From positions 186,001 through 250,000 of the forward strand of contig JASAOL010000600.1 in assembly GCA_030849045.1 (NCBI GenBank): a DNA stretch of 64,000 nt, given 5' to 3'. Position 1 is the stretch's first letter, and each line of letters starts with the position of its first letter. This document shows, piece by piece, positions 53,546 to 62,166 of this stretch. Both the position numbers and the translations under genes were made by a program. The stretch is from Wallacemonas rigidus. Taxonomy: Eukaryota > Euglenozoa > Kinetoplastea > Trypanosomatida > Trypanosomatidae. The notes under the pieces were generated by a model, which worked only from the letters and a program-made list of their open reading frames with translations, ran no database searches and was not told where the DNA came from.

Positions 53546-53584
53546 ATGGGCTTAGTACTCGCACAGCTTCTCCGCATCTCCTGA
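53546..53584 (+). CDS. Possible 12-codon upstream ORF of the nuclease-helicase
   Basis: ATG at 53546 directly follows an A-run. The frame reads MGLVLAQLLRIS and stops at TGA 53582-53584, four bases before the main start codon at 53589. If the spliced leader joins upstream of 53546 (pyrimidine tract at about 53425-53445, with an AG near 53470-53480), ribosomes would meet this ORF first and could reinitiate on the main ORF. Translation is not proven. Confidence 0.35.
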   Translation: MGLVLAQLLRIS

Positions 53585-53588
53585 TAGC

Positions 53589-56500
53589 ATGCCGTACGAA
53601 TTCAAACCAAGTAGCTTCTACGACGCGCAGTGTGCCGTCCGTGTTCGACTCGACTACTGGTTTGCACCGCGCTCCTCCGTGTCGTCACTGGTACGAAATC
53701 AATTAGAGGAGAGGTCAGCAACGGGTGACTATGAAGCTTCCAACATCAACAAGGATAACGGCAATCAGTTCGAATCACGTGTGGTCGAGTTGTTACGTAT
53801 CTCTGGGCGTACGTGTGACCAGGGATGCGCGGGCACGGGCGACGACGGTGACGTGGTATGCCGTGGTATGCTCGCTTTCAAGCGTGCGATCAACGAGGCG
53901 AGGAAGCTGTCAGAAGGGCCGCACCTTGAGGGATCAGGGCAGTGGCACGAGGCCTTCGCGCAACTTCACATTGTACCGCCGGAAACCCTCACACGCCAAC
54001 TTGGACCATGCATTAAATTGTCACAAGGCTTTGCCGATTTGGTACTCGTCGGCACACGTGCCGGTAAGGTCGTGGTAGAAGTGGTGGACATGAAGTACTC
54101 TCCGCAAGCTCAGCCCTATCATAAGCAACAAGTCGCGTGCTACATCCACTACTTGAAAGCGGGACCGCTCGCGACACTTCTGAAGGATGTTGAGTGGCAG
54201 GGGAGCATCTGGCTACCACTCCATCATCATGAGCGCGCGTCCGTCAGCACGGCGTTCATCGCGGCAGAAAAAAACACGTCTGTCCGCGCGGAGTTTAACT
54301 TTGACACTATCGAAAAGGGTGTCCTGATGCAGCCCATCTCTGATCTCGACGTGTACCTTGATGACGTGGCTGACTTCTTCTCACAGACGCTTCCTAGAGC
54401 TGTGGGTTCCGCGCGGCCGATCGACCTCGTCACAAGCCGACGCTCACATGACCAAGAACTCGCCGCCTCGCTGCCAGACATCGAGGATTTGAAATGGGTC
54501 TTTGATGAGAAGCTGTGTCGATCGTGCCGCCACCGCTCGACGTGTGAGCAGCTACAGGCCGCTGCGTTGTACCGCAACTCACGGGTTAGTCCCGACCGCG
54601 CGCTGGCCCAGCGTGGCGGTGGGGTATACGGCTTTGTCCCGGAGAAGGTTATGCGATGCCATGCCAAAGATAAGACGTTGTCGTCCGGTGTGCCGGAGCT
54701 TGTGTGGGATGATTTTTTCACGCTCACTTTTCGCGCGGGTGCGCCCAAAGGTGGTGAATGGGTGCTTAAAACCCCCGACCTTCGCACGGCCTCGACGAAC
54801 GAGCTCGAGACATGGCTGCGCACGGTTGTTTCTTGTGTGTACGTGCCGTCAGGACCGACGGGGGAGCCGGAGATGACGTGCGCTTTCTGCCTTGATCAAG
54901 AGGACGAGCAGATCGCATTTCACAACTTCCTGGAGGAAAAGGCTCAAGAACCCAACCAGTGCCTCATGTTGGATAGCCAAGCACGCCAGCAGCTTCAACT
55001 GATTCTTCTTTTGCTGAAACGCCCAGAGGACACAAGAGAGAGTACGTCCCCATGGCGGCGGTGGTACTGGTGGGAGGGTCCCGAAATCACCTATCTGCCC
55101 TCCGCCGCGTTCACAGGCGCCATGTCTTACGAAGGCGACTCGTGCTCGCTGTCGCAGCACGTGTACGTTGCCAGTGAAATGATCGCGACGTTCTTTGATC
55201 TACCGTGGTCAGGTGCGCCGATCACCGCCAAGACAGTGCACGCGTTGTGTTCACCACGCGCAGACACGGAGAGCGGGCCATCATCGATAGTTGTGGGAGC
55301 CGAAGACGTCTGCAGAGATCTTTTTCTCGTCGCACAGGAGATTCTACGTTTCATTAACAACGATCGCTTAATTACAGAGCACGGCAATTTGAAGTGGCTC
55401 CCTCGACCGCAGACGGGCTCCTCGGTGGACTGCAAAAATGCAAAGTCCTTGATCAAGCCGATCAGCTCCGCGGGCGAGGTCATGACGATGCACGCGTGGA
55501 AAAAATTTATCACCATGCTCGTGACGTTCAGCGGGCGTAGAGCGGTAGTCAACTTAAAGAGCGAAGCCATAGAGAGTGCGCTCTGGCTTATGCCAGTGGT
55601 CTGGGAAGGTCGCCGTGTGTGTAAGCCGCTGCCCGGACAGGATGCGGCACACGTGTGTGCGCAGCTTACCAAGCTGATCACGGCTGCAGCCAAGACGGAC
55701 AAGATTCGCACCAACTACGGGAAGAAAAGCGTCAGGTATAAATTGCTCGGCGTGCGTTTTCCGACATATGAGCGTGCTGCGAAGTTTACAGCCGAAGAGG
55801 AGGATCTGCAAGATTACCTGTCGCGGCTCGAAGAGGAAGAAGATGACGTCTTCGACACTGCACTACCGATTCAGGAGGACCCAGCGACACCAATGACTGT
55901 TTCGCAGCCACTCGCGTTGGTACCGAACACAGAGATCAACGACTCGGGTAGGTGTTATACGATACTTTTGAACTTCTTGGCATCGAGTATGTGGGGGGCG
56001 CAGACCAGCGAGAGCAGTGAGGGAACTAACCTCGTGTTCGGGCCGTACCTCTCTGGCACGTGGAAACAACACATTGTCAATCCGCTGGCCTGTGACAACT
56101 TGACGTGCTCGCCCGCAGGCCACGAAGCGCACCTCGCTAAGGCACAGCGCCGTGCTGAGGCCCAGTGCCTCGCTGACGCACAGTGCCGCGCTGTGACGAA
56201 CGTCTATGAGAAGGGCTCGCTGACAATAATTTGGGGGCCGCCAGGCACAGGGAAAACTAAGACGCTTGCACACATTGTCGTCGACATGTTCACCGCGACG
56301 CCCACAGCTACTCTGAAGGTGCTCATCATCGCCAACACCAACAAGGCGTTAGATGTCCTGAGTAGTAAGATAGATGAGAGGGTCCCGCTGCCGTTCACCA
56401 AGGCGCGTACGGATGAGGAGCTGAAAAGTCGTGCCATGAAGACGGGAAAAAAACTCGTGGTGATGTGCACTGTCTTCAAGGCGTATTCGATTGTGTGGAA

Positions 56501-57488
56501 ACAACACAAAATACGCGACTTTGATGTCCTGATCATCGATGAAGCCTCCATGCTGCCCGCGTCGTACGCGGTTCTAGCGGGACAGCTACTCAAGCCAAAG
56601 GAGCATAAGGTCATTCTTGCAGGTGATCTCCTTCAGCTTCAGCCCATTCAAGAGGACTTCGCTAGTAACGCATTTCTCAGACTGCTGTATCCAACAGCCC
56701 GTCATTGGATGGGGTCGATCCTGCAAGCGCTCTTTGGCGATCCACATGGCGGTGCTGATCGGCAGCTTGATGAGCTTCATCGCCTTTACGAGTTGTGCGC
56801 TTCTGACGGTGGCGTGGGCCGACTACCCGCGCACGTGGTGCAGCTCAACACGTGTTACCGATCTCGCAACAATATTGTGAAGCTGATTGCATGTCTCTAC
56901 CCCATCTCCTTGGAGTGTGGTCTGACGGGTGAGAAGGCCACAGGTGGGGTGATCCAATATGTCACCGTTGACAGCACTGGAGAGGCGCAAGCGGTCATCA
57001 AGGTCCTGAGTACGTGCGACACAGAAAAAAAGACAATCGTCGTGACACCGCATCGTCGTCAACGACACATGATTCGCACGGCGATGGCCAAAAGCACAGC
57101 GGACTTCGGAGAGGTCCAAGTCGATACAACGGAGTGCACACAAGGAACGGAGGCGGAGTGCGTTGTGTTGTGCTACGGTCCTGGCGTCCGCGTCGACACT
57201 GAATTCGCGTACCATCTCTTCCGCGTCAACGTCGCCATCTCGCGCGCCATCTCACGCGTTGTGCTGATTGTCGATGCGAAAAAAGAACACCTTCTTCGCA
57301 CGCTGCCGGAGGGCGTGACACCCTTCCACAGTATGGTTCGTGACGGACGCGACGTCTCCCCCGCCATGGCCGGTAGAGGTTGGCAGTTGCTCAAGGAGGT
57401 ACTCAGTCGTGCGACAGAATTCAGCGATGACCGTGCGCGAGGAGGGAGGGGAGAGGTCGCTTGTGACTTGAGATCGTGCTCGTCCTGA
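53589..57488 (+). CDS. Dna2/Cas4-type Fe-S nuclease fused to SF1 helicase (1299 aa)
   Basis: The N-terminal part is a RecB/Cas4-like PD-(D/E)xK nuclease. D150 lies in GFADLVLVG, with E164/D167-x-K169 in VVEVVDMKYS and Q181-x3-Y185 in KQQVACYIHYL. Four cysteines C15 and C310-x2-C313-x5-C319 reproduce the iron-sulphur staple of Dna2, AddB and Cas4. The C-terminal part is an SF1 helicase of the Upf1/Dna2 type (AAA_11/AAA_12): Walker A GPPGTGKT at 883-890, Walker B VLIIDEAS at 980-987, GDLLQLQPI (motif III), LNTCYRS (motif IV), TECTQGTEAE (motif V) and NVAISRA (motif VI). Known relatives process DNA flaps and ends in replication and repair. It may be Dna2 itself or a separate nuclease-helicase like bacterial TM0106-type RecB-like proteins; the long middle section (about 330-860) is unlike textbook Dna2. 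The catalytic residues visible are intact. A nuclear or mitochondrial location cannot be told. Confidence 0.88.
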   Translation: MPYEFKPSSFYDAQCAVRVRLDYWFAPRSSVSSLVRNQLEERSATGDYEASNINKDNGNQFESRVVELLRISGRTCDQGCAGTGDDGDVVCRGMLAFKRAINEARKLSEGPHLEGSGQWHEAFAQLHIVPPETLTRQLGPCIKLSQGFADLVLVGTRAGKVVVEVVDMKYSPQAQPYHKQQVACYIHYLKAGPLATLLKDVEWQGSIWLPLHHHERASVSTAFIAAEKNTSVRAEFNFDTIEKGVLMQPISDLDVYLDDVADFFSQTLPRAVGSARPIDLVTSRRSHDQELAASLPDIEDLKWVFDEKLCRSCRHRSTCEQLQAAALYRNSRVSPDRALAQRGGGVYGFVPEKVMRCHAKDKTLSSGVPELVWDDFFTLTFRAGAPKGGEWVLKTPDLRTASTNELETWLRTVVSCVYVPSGPTGEPEMTCAFCLDQEDEQIAFHNFLEEKAQEPNQCLMLDSQARQQLQLILLLLKRPEDTRESTSPWRRWYWWEGPEITYLPSAAFTGAMSYEGDSCSLSQHVYVASEMIATFFDLPWSGAPITAKTVHALCSPRADTESGPSSIVVGAEDVCRDLFLVAQEILRFINNDRLITEHGNLKWLPRPQTGSSVDCKNAKSLIKPISSAGEVMTMHAWKKFITMLVTFSGRRAVVNLKSEAIESALWLMPVVWEGRRVCKPLPGQDAAHVCAQLTKLITAAAKTDKIRTNYGKKSVRYKLLGVRFPTYERAAKFTAEEEDLQDYLSRLEEEEDDVFDTALPIQEDPATPMTVSQPLALVPNTEINDSGRCYTILLNFLASSMWGAQTSESSEGTNLVFGPYLSGTWKQHIVNPLACDNLTCSPAGHEAHLAKAQRRAEAQCLADAQCRAVTNVYEKGSLTIIWGPPGTGKTKTLAHIVVDMFTATPTATLKVLIIANTNKALDVLSSKIDERVPLPFTKARTDEELKSRAMKTGKKLVVMCTVFKAYSIVWKQHKIRDFDVLIIDEASMLPASYAVLAGQLLKPKEHKVILAGDLLQLQPIQEDFASNAFLRLLYPTARHWMGSILQALFGDPHGGADRQLDELHRLYELCASDGGVGRLPAHVVQLNTCYRSRNNIVKLIACLYPISLECGLTGEKATGGVIQYVTVDSTGEAQAVIKVLSTCDTEKKTIVVTPHRRQRHMIRTAMAKSTADFGEVQVDTTECTQGTEAECVVLCYGPGVRVDTEFAYHLFRVNVAISRAISRVVLIVDAKKEHLLRTLPEGVTPFHSMVRDGRDVSPAMAGRGWQLLKEVLSRATEFSDDRARGGRGEVACDLRSCSS

Positions 57489-58804
57489 ATCACGTGTTGT
57501 GCGTTGTCATAGCTCCTCACGCCTGCTCGATCGTACGAAAGGTGACAGCGTGCACGTATATATATATGATCTCACTTCAATCAACATAGTGCGGCCGTCA
57601 CCTCGCGCTCAGTATTATTATTTTGTTGATGTGAGCGATGTATTTATCAAGAGAATTGAATGATCTCCTGTCGGCCCTGTTTATTCCCCCTCCTAATTCT
57701 CACCTCTCTCTGTCTCTCTCCCTTTTTCTTTCTCCGGCAGTAAAACGGCGTTGCTCAAACAGGGACGATCAACAACAACAAAAAAAAAGTGAATCATCTT
57801 TAAGCGCCGTCTTGTCAACATTAAGAAGGGATAGGATGGGGGGAAGGAGGATAGGGGATGTGTAGTGAGAGCCCGCAATGGTCCGTTCTCTGCTCTACCA
57901 GGCTGTGAAGATGTAGGGGTTGCTGGGGACTCAATGTCAGTGGCAGTGTGGGGCGCGTGCCTTTTCTTTTTTTTTTTTTTTGATTGTCCCTGTTCAGCAG
58001 CACCTTTGAACCACCGAAGGGAAAAAGGAAGGCGAGAGGAGTTGAAACTGTTAGTGAGGAAAAAAGAACTGATATGGAGAACATTCAATACTCTGGATAG
58101 CTCCATCGTTCAAAGAAACCGACACACACACACGCACACGCACAAATTTATCGTCTCTCTATGTCGAGCATAAGCGTCTACGCATACATGCGAGGCTGGT
58201 GCATACAAAAATAGAAATAGAAGACCGTCGAACAGAGGAAATGATGGGAGCGGGTTCACCATCGGTAGTCACACAAGCGTCCCTTTGGCGGCTACTGCCC
58301 ATGGGGAGGTTTTGTCATCTCTCTATTGTGCGGATGGAGTCGTTTGAACCACACATGTCCATGCGCTTATCTCTCGAATCTCTTTTCACGGGTTTTTCAA
58401 AAACTCTCCCTCTCTCTCTCCATCCACGGAATATCGCCTGTCGCTTTGCGTGCCTTTCGTGGGCTGCAACGTCCTCACATCTCCTCTTTGATCCGTCCTA
58501 TTTCATCGCCTCGCTGTGGCTTGCTCAGCAGTGACGAAATAGTAAACACGTCGTTGTTGTTGTTGTTTGCAATCATCTCTATTTTTTTTTCTATTGGCTT
58601 TTCGCCGTATCGTTTCATTTTTTCCGCATTTACGCTTCCGTCTGAAGCCACCATATCTCTCGAAGTGCACGCCGCCGCACGTGGCTCATTTGATATCCAC
58701 TCTGAAGCTCAACAGCCACATACACGTCTAATCACAGAAAAAGAAAAACCCAGACACACACGAGGGAGGAGAACAGAAAAAAAAAAAAGCGAAACGTCAG
58801 CGTG
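57489..58804. other. Intergenic spacer before the amastin-like gene
   Basis: No gene seen. It holds a short TA run near 57558-57567, T-runs near 57969-57981 and 58581, an A-run near 57781, a CA stretch near 58125-58143, and the acceptor region near 58600-58647. Confidence 0.7.
58575..58647 (+). promoter_or_regulatory. Predicted spliced-leader acceptor for the amastin-like gene
   Basis: T-rich DNA from 58579 (CTATTTTTTTTTCTATTGG and CATTTTTTCCGC) runs to CCGTCTGAAG with an AG at 58646-58647, about 158 bases before the ATG at 58805. Confidence 0.45.
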
Positions 58805-59614
58805 ATGTCCGGCGACTCGTCTTCGCAGATAGCGTTGACGCTGGTGCGCGGTTCACTTGTTATTGCCGTCGCCGGTGCGCTGGCATGCGTTGGTGCCAGC
58901 ACCCAGCTACCTTTTTTAACGCTCCATGTGGAAGCCCTTCACAGCTCTATTGACCAGGGGCTATGGTCGACACACGTGCATACGCCGTTGGGGTACCGTG
59001 ACGTTCGCGCCATCAACTTTTGGAAGTGCGATGAGCTCGTCAGCGCCTTCAAGGGTGCACAGGCCGCCACATTTCTCGCCATTGTGTTCGCGAGCGTCGG
59101 TTTTCTTTTCGCTATTTTCAACGTCGCAGGTGTCTTCACCACGACCACGCAGCGCGTTCGGTGGGTGTGTGGGGCCCCTCTTCTCCTTTTCCTTTTGATC
59201 GCTCTTCTCGGTACTCTTGTCACGCTGGCGATTACGAACGAGATGTACGAGCGCGACTGGTGTACACGTACAGAAAGCCATCTCAACGTCGTGATGCGCA
59301 ACACCAGTACTCATCGGAGCGCGTCGATGACAGACGACGCGTGCGATCCGTTCGACGGCTGCGTGCGCTCCTTCAAGAATATGGGATTTTACTTTAATAC
59401 AGGACAGCAAGCAGCGTGCGCCGCGTCCATTTTTTTGACCATCGCCATTTTCTGTGAACTTCTTGTGTTCGCTGCCGGGGGATCACACGATGATGAAGGC
59501 GCGCATCAGAGTCGCGAAGGTGAGTCTGCTGTGTCTCTGCTCACATCCCGAGGTCGCCCCAACAACGATGAACAGCGTGACGTACAGGTCCAAGAAGTGG
59601 AACGCCTTGTGTGA
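58805..59614 (+). CDS. Amastin-like four-span membrane protein (269 aa)
   Basis: The start is ATG 58805; the frame continues 3 bases up only as GTG. Four membrane spans are predicted at about 12-34, 88-111, 121-144 and 203-226. The first outer loop (35-87) contains NFWKCDELVSAF, and the second outer loop (145-202) has four cysteines and a sequon at N166. Spacing and topology match amastins, surface proteins of Leishmania and related parasites. However, the classic C-x-[TS]-[LF]-[WF]-G-x-x-x-x-C signature is only partly recognisable. The cytosolic tail of about 43 residues is acidic and Glu/Gln-rich, longer than in most amastins. It may be an early-branching amastin or another claudin-like tetraspan family. 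Location: plasma membrane, by topology. Confidence 0.65.
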   Translation: MSGDSSSQIALTLVRGSLVIAVAGALACVGASTQLPFLTLHVEALHSSIDQGLWSTHVHTPLGYRDVRAINFWKCDELVSAFKGAQAATFLAIVFASVGFLFAIFNVAGVFTTTTQRVRWVCGAPLLLFLLIALLGTLVTLAITNEMYERDWCTRTESHLNVVMRNTSTHRSASMTDDACDPFDGCVRSFKNMGFYFNTGQQAACAASIFLTIAIFCELLVFAAGGSHDDEGAHQSREGESAVSLLTSRGRPNNDEQRDVQVQEVERLV

Positions 59615-59960
59615 GTTTTGTCTGTCTGCGTTACATCGTTGTTTTCTTTGCTCTCTCTCTCTCTCTGTCGTCCCGGCTCAGCATTTTTTCGTTTCTTTGT
59701 TTGGTTGAGGTCTCTGAACACGCGGGTCAAAAGAAAACGGCGAGGCCCACGTCGCAGAGTGACACAGAGGGCTCACAACAAAAAAAAAAAAAACTTCGAG
59801 CTCAGCCTGATCTCAGCTTCGGCCTCGCTTGCTCTCCGCGCCACTTGAGCGAACGCAGTGGCGCCGCGGTCGTCCTTCGAAAGAGACAAACAAACCAACA
59901 AAACAAGTACTGATGTGCTGCTTCTTACGATGACAACAATTTAACTTGCGATTTATTTTG

Positions 59961-60019
59961 GTCTTTTTTTTTTTTCTCGTTTTCTTTTTGTCTTTTTCCC
60001 CTTTCCCTCCGCCTGTCAG
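59961..60019 (+). promoter_or_regulatory. Strong predicted spliced-leader acceptor
   Basis: A nearly pure 57-base pyrimidine tract ends in CGCCTGTCAG with the AG at 60018-60019. It is the clearest acceptor in the window. The first ATG after it (60033) is in frame with the 60498 gene. Confidence 0.65.
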
Positions 60020-60368
60020 CCGAAAAGAGACAATGTGTTCTGAAAGAAAACCACGTCGCAGCCCGACGTGGAGATCGCACCGTTGCGGTGCGCACAGAGC
60101 GTCGCTGACTGCCCGTTTCCCGCGGCAACAAGGAGAGAGGAGACCGCGTGTGCCTTCAGCGGTGACCTCGTCCACCCCCGTTCTACGGCGTGTGGAACAG
60201 TGCCGTCCCTTCCCCACCAATGAGAGCGACATTCGAGCCGACAAGGCGACGGGCTCTCCGAACACTACCAACAGCGACGCGCATCTCACCACCAGCGAAG
60301 CGGATCCTCACACTCACACCCGCCCCTTCGCACCTCTTCCATCATCTCGCGCACACGCACACACATAC

Positions 60369-60369
<1 letters not shown>

Positions 60370-60407
<38 letters not shown>
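60370..60407 (+). repeat. CGACAA hexamer repeat
   Basis: About six CGACAA units in tandem. In the frame of the next gene they encode a run of threonines. Confidence 0.85.
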
Positions 60408-60408
<1 letters not shown>

Positions 60409-60497
60409 AACAAACGCGACTCGCCTTGACAGCTAGTCGTTTCCGCGCATTCATCAGGCCCCATTCACACCATCATCAACCACCTGTCCACTCAACA

Positions 60498-60818
60498 ATG
60501 CCGTCCACCTGCGGCAACTACGCGGTCATCACACCGGATCTCCTCAAGGACCCCAAGAACCCGTACTTCAAGTGCTACATGTTCATGTACATTGACGGCC
60601 TGACGTACGAAGCACGCACGTCGAATGTGAGCGCAGGTGCTGTGGTGTTCCCCAACGGCCTCACGGTCTGCGAGGGGAATGGTCGCAAGCTGACGTACGA
60701 CTGGCGCAATGGTGGCTCTGCACCGTCCCTCCTCAACCACACCAATGGCTCCGCTCTCATCACCTCGTCACTCGTCATTATGATGCTCGTGATCATGCTG
60801 GTGCAGATGTTCCTGTAG
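60498..60818 (+). CDS. Small protein with hydrophobic C-terminal tail (106 aa)
   Basis: Not recognised. From ATG 60498 it begins MPSTCGNYAVITPDLLK, which reads like a folded domain, with two conserved-looking cysteines (C25, C58) and the motif FPNGLTVCEGNGRKLTYDW. Three N-glycosylation sequons are present (N-V-S, N-H-T, N-G-S). Residues 86-106 are hydrophobic (SALITSSLVIMMLVIMLVQMF) and preceded by NG/S, so they resemble either a tail anchor or a GPI-anchor signal. No N-terminal signal peptide is visible, which argues for tail anchoring. The same frame is open to an ATG at 60033, 13 bases after the strongest acceptor, so a 261-residue form with an Arg/Ser/Thr-rich extension is possible. The shorter start is preferred because the extension includes a hexamer repeat and looks like leader sequence. 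Confidence 0.6.
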   Translation: MPSTCGNYAVITPDLLKDPKNPYFKCYMFMYIDGLTYEARTSNVSAGAVVFPNGLTVCEGNGRKLTYDWRNGGSAPSLLNHTNGSALITSSLVIMMLVIMLVQMFL

Positions 60819-61235
60819 GCTGTCGGTGCCGTGTGCACGCGTGTGCGCGTCGCGGTGCCGCAGTCTGTCACGCGCGGCCGTCCTCTGTGACCGGGCACCA
60901 CCTCTGCCCGGACCGCGTGCGCCATCAGGCCACGCCTTCAAAGTGTTACTTCTCTTGTTTCCCCTCGTTTCCGTCGGTTAGCCTCAGGGCTATCCGCAAG
61001 CCTCTCCCGCGTCCCCAGTGCCACTCTTTTTATCTCTTCGTGTTGTTTTCCCTCTCTCGTCCCGCCCCTCGTCCCGGTGCCCGCCACGGCCCACCCCACA
61101 CCGCGCCTCCCGCGGACCCCCCGCTGCTGGTGCATATCCGCACAGCCCTGCCCCCGGAGACGCGCGCCGCAACGTGTTGTACACCATGCGTGTTGTGTGC
61201 GTGAGTGTGCGCCGATGTGGGCCGCAAACACATTT

Positions 61236-61461
61236 CTTTGTCCACTCTTCTCGCTTTTGTTTTTCCGTTCTTTTCCTCGATTGATCGTCCACACCTCTTT
61301 TTTCGCTCTCTTTGTCCTTGTTAAACGTCCTCTTGAAGAAACCAGCGAGCGCGTCCCCGCATCCCGCATCCCNCCTTTGTCCACTCTTCTCGCTTTTGTT
61401 TTTCCGTTCTTTTCCTCGATTGATCGTCCACACCTCTTTTTCCGCTCTCTTTGTCCTTGTC
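61236..61461. repeat. Near-identical 87-bp direct duplication around an N
   Basis: 61236-61322 and 61375-61461 both begin CTTTGTCCACTCTTCTCGCT and match to TCCTTGT with about one or two differences. The single N at 61373 lies between them. This looks like two contig ends carrying the same sequence joined in scaffolding, not a biological repeat. Confidence 0.8.
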
Positions 61462-61950
61462 AAAATGATCACCTGAGTCGTGGGGGGAGTGTCACTGGGT
61501 GAACCACCTGATGGGTTCTCTCAGTGCTCAACGGCATCCGTGCGTGGAAGTCGTGCGTGGCTTATCCGTTCGGTGGCCGCTCGCTATCGCTGAGGCTTCC
61601 CACGCCGCGGAGAGCTGTGCCCGTTCCGAAGACGGCGGCTGTCCTACCTCCCCGCCCGCCAGCTATGGGGTGTCCGCGATGCGGCAGGACGTCGCACATG
61701 CTGTGTCATCTCACACCTCTTGCGTCTCCGCTCACTTGTCCTGCATACGGGCCGTTCCCTCGTGCCCGCACAGTACTGTTCTTGTGTGGGTCTCCACGGC
61801 ACACACACACACCACGCCCCGCGCCCCCACCTTTCTTCCACGCCTTTTCTCTTTCTTTGTCCTCATCACGCACACACACACACACACACGCTGTCCTCTC
61901 TTCGCGTATGCGGCGGCGTCGCATCTTCTTTAAAAAAAAAAAAACGGCAG

Positions 61951-61982
61951 CGATATCTCGGCTCTATCTCTTTTTCCCTCAG
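61951..61982 (+). promoter_or_regulatory. Predicted spliced-leader acceptor for the 62167 gene
   Basis: GGCTCTATCTCTTTTTCCCT is followed by CAG with the AG at 61981-61982, about 184 bases before the start codon. Confidence 0.55.
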
Positions 61983-62166
61983 CGTCTTAGCCCTTGTTAT
62001 CTTCTCTTCTCTCTCGTGTCATCCAACGAGCTCTTGGGATCAGATCATACATCGGCTCTGTTCTCTCACGTCTGTCCCTCATACCCTCGAAACTCCGCAT
62101 ACCAGTGACAACTCACACGCACAAGAACAGCAACAACAGAAAAAAGAAAAAGAAAAAAAAATCACG

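Larger units (their letters stand above)
52590..53588. other. Intergenic spacer before the nuclease-helicase
   Basis: No gene seen apart from a 12-codon upstream ORF at its end (53546-53584). It holds a T-run near 52670, the TG microsatellite at 52813-52834, CT-rich DNA near 53190 and 53425-53445, and A-runs near 53500 and 53534-53546. Confidence 0.7.
59615..60497. other. Spacer before the small tail-anchored gene
   Basis: No separate gene is assigned. It holds an A-run near 59780-59793, a strong pyrimidine tract and acceptor (59961-60019), an in-frame ATG at 60033 that could extend the next gene, and a CGACAA hexamer repeat (60370-60407). Confidence 0.6.
60819..62166. other. Intergenic spacer containing a probable assembly join
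   Basis: No gene seen. It contains one undetermined base at 61373 flanked by an 87-bp near-identical duplication (61236-61322 and 61375-61461), a short CA run near 61871-61888, an A-run near 61932-61943 and the acceptor for the next gene. Confidence 0.75.

Noticed and set aside
59946-60032. Hydrophobic N-terminal signal peptide for the 60498 gene
   Set aside because: The hydrophobic translation is the pyrimidine tract read as Phe/Leu. The frame there starts with TTG and lies upstream of the predicted acceptor, so it would be removed from the mRNA.
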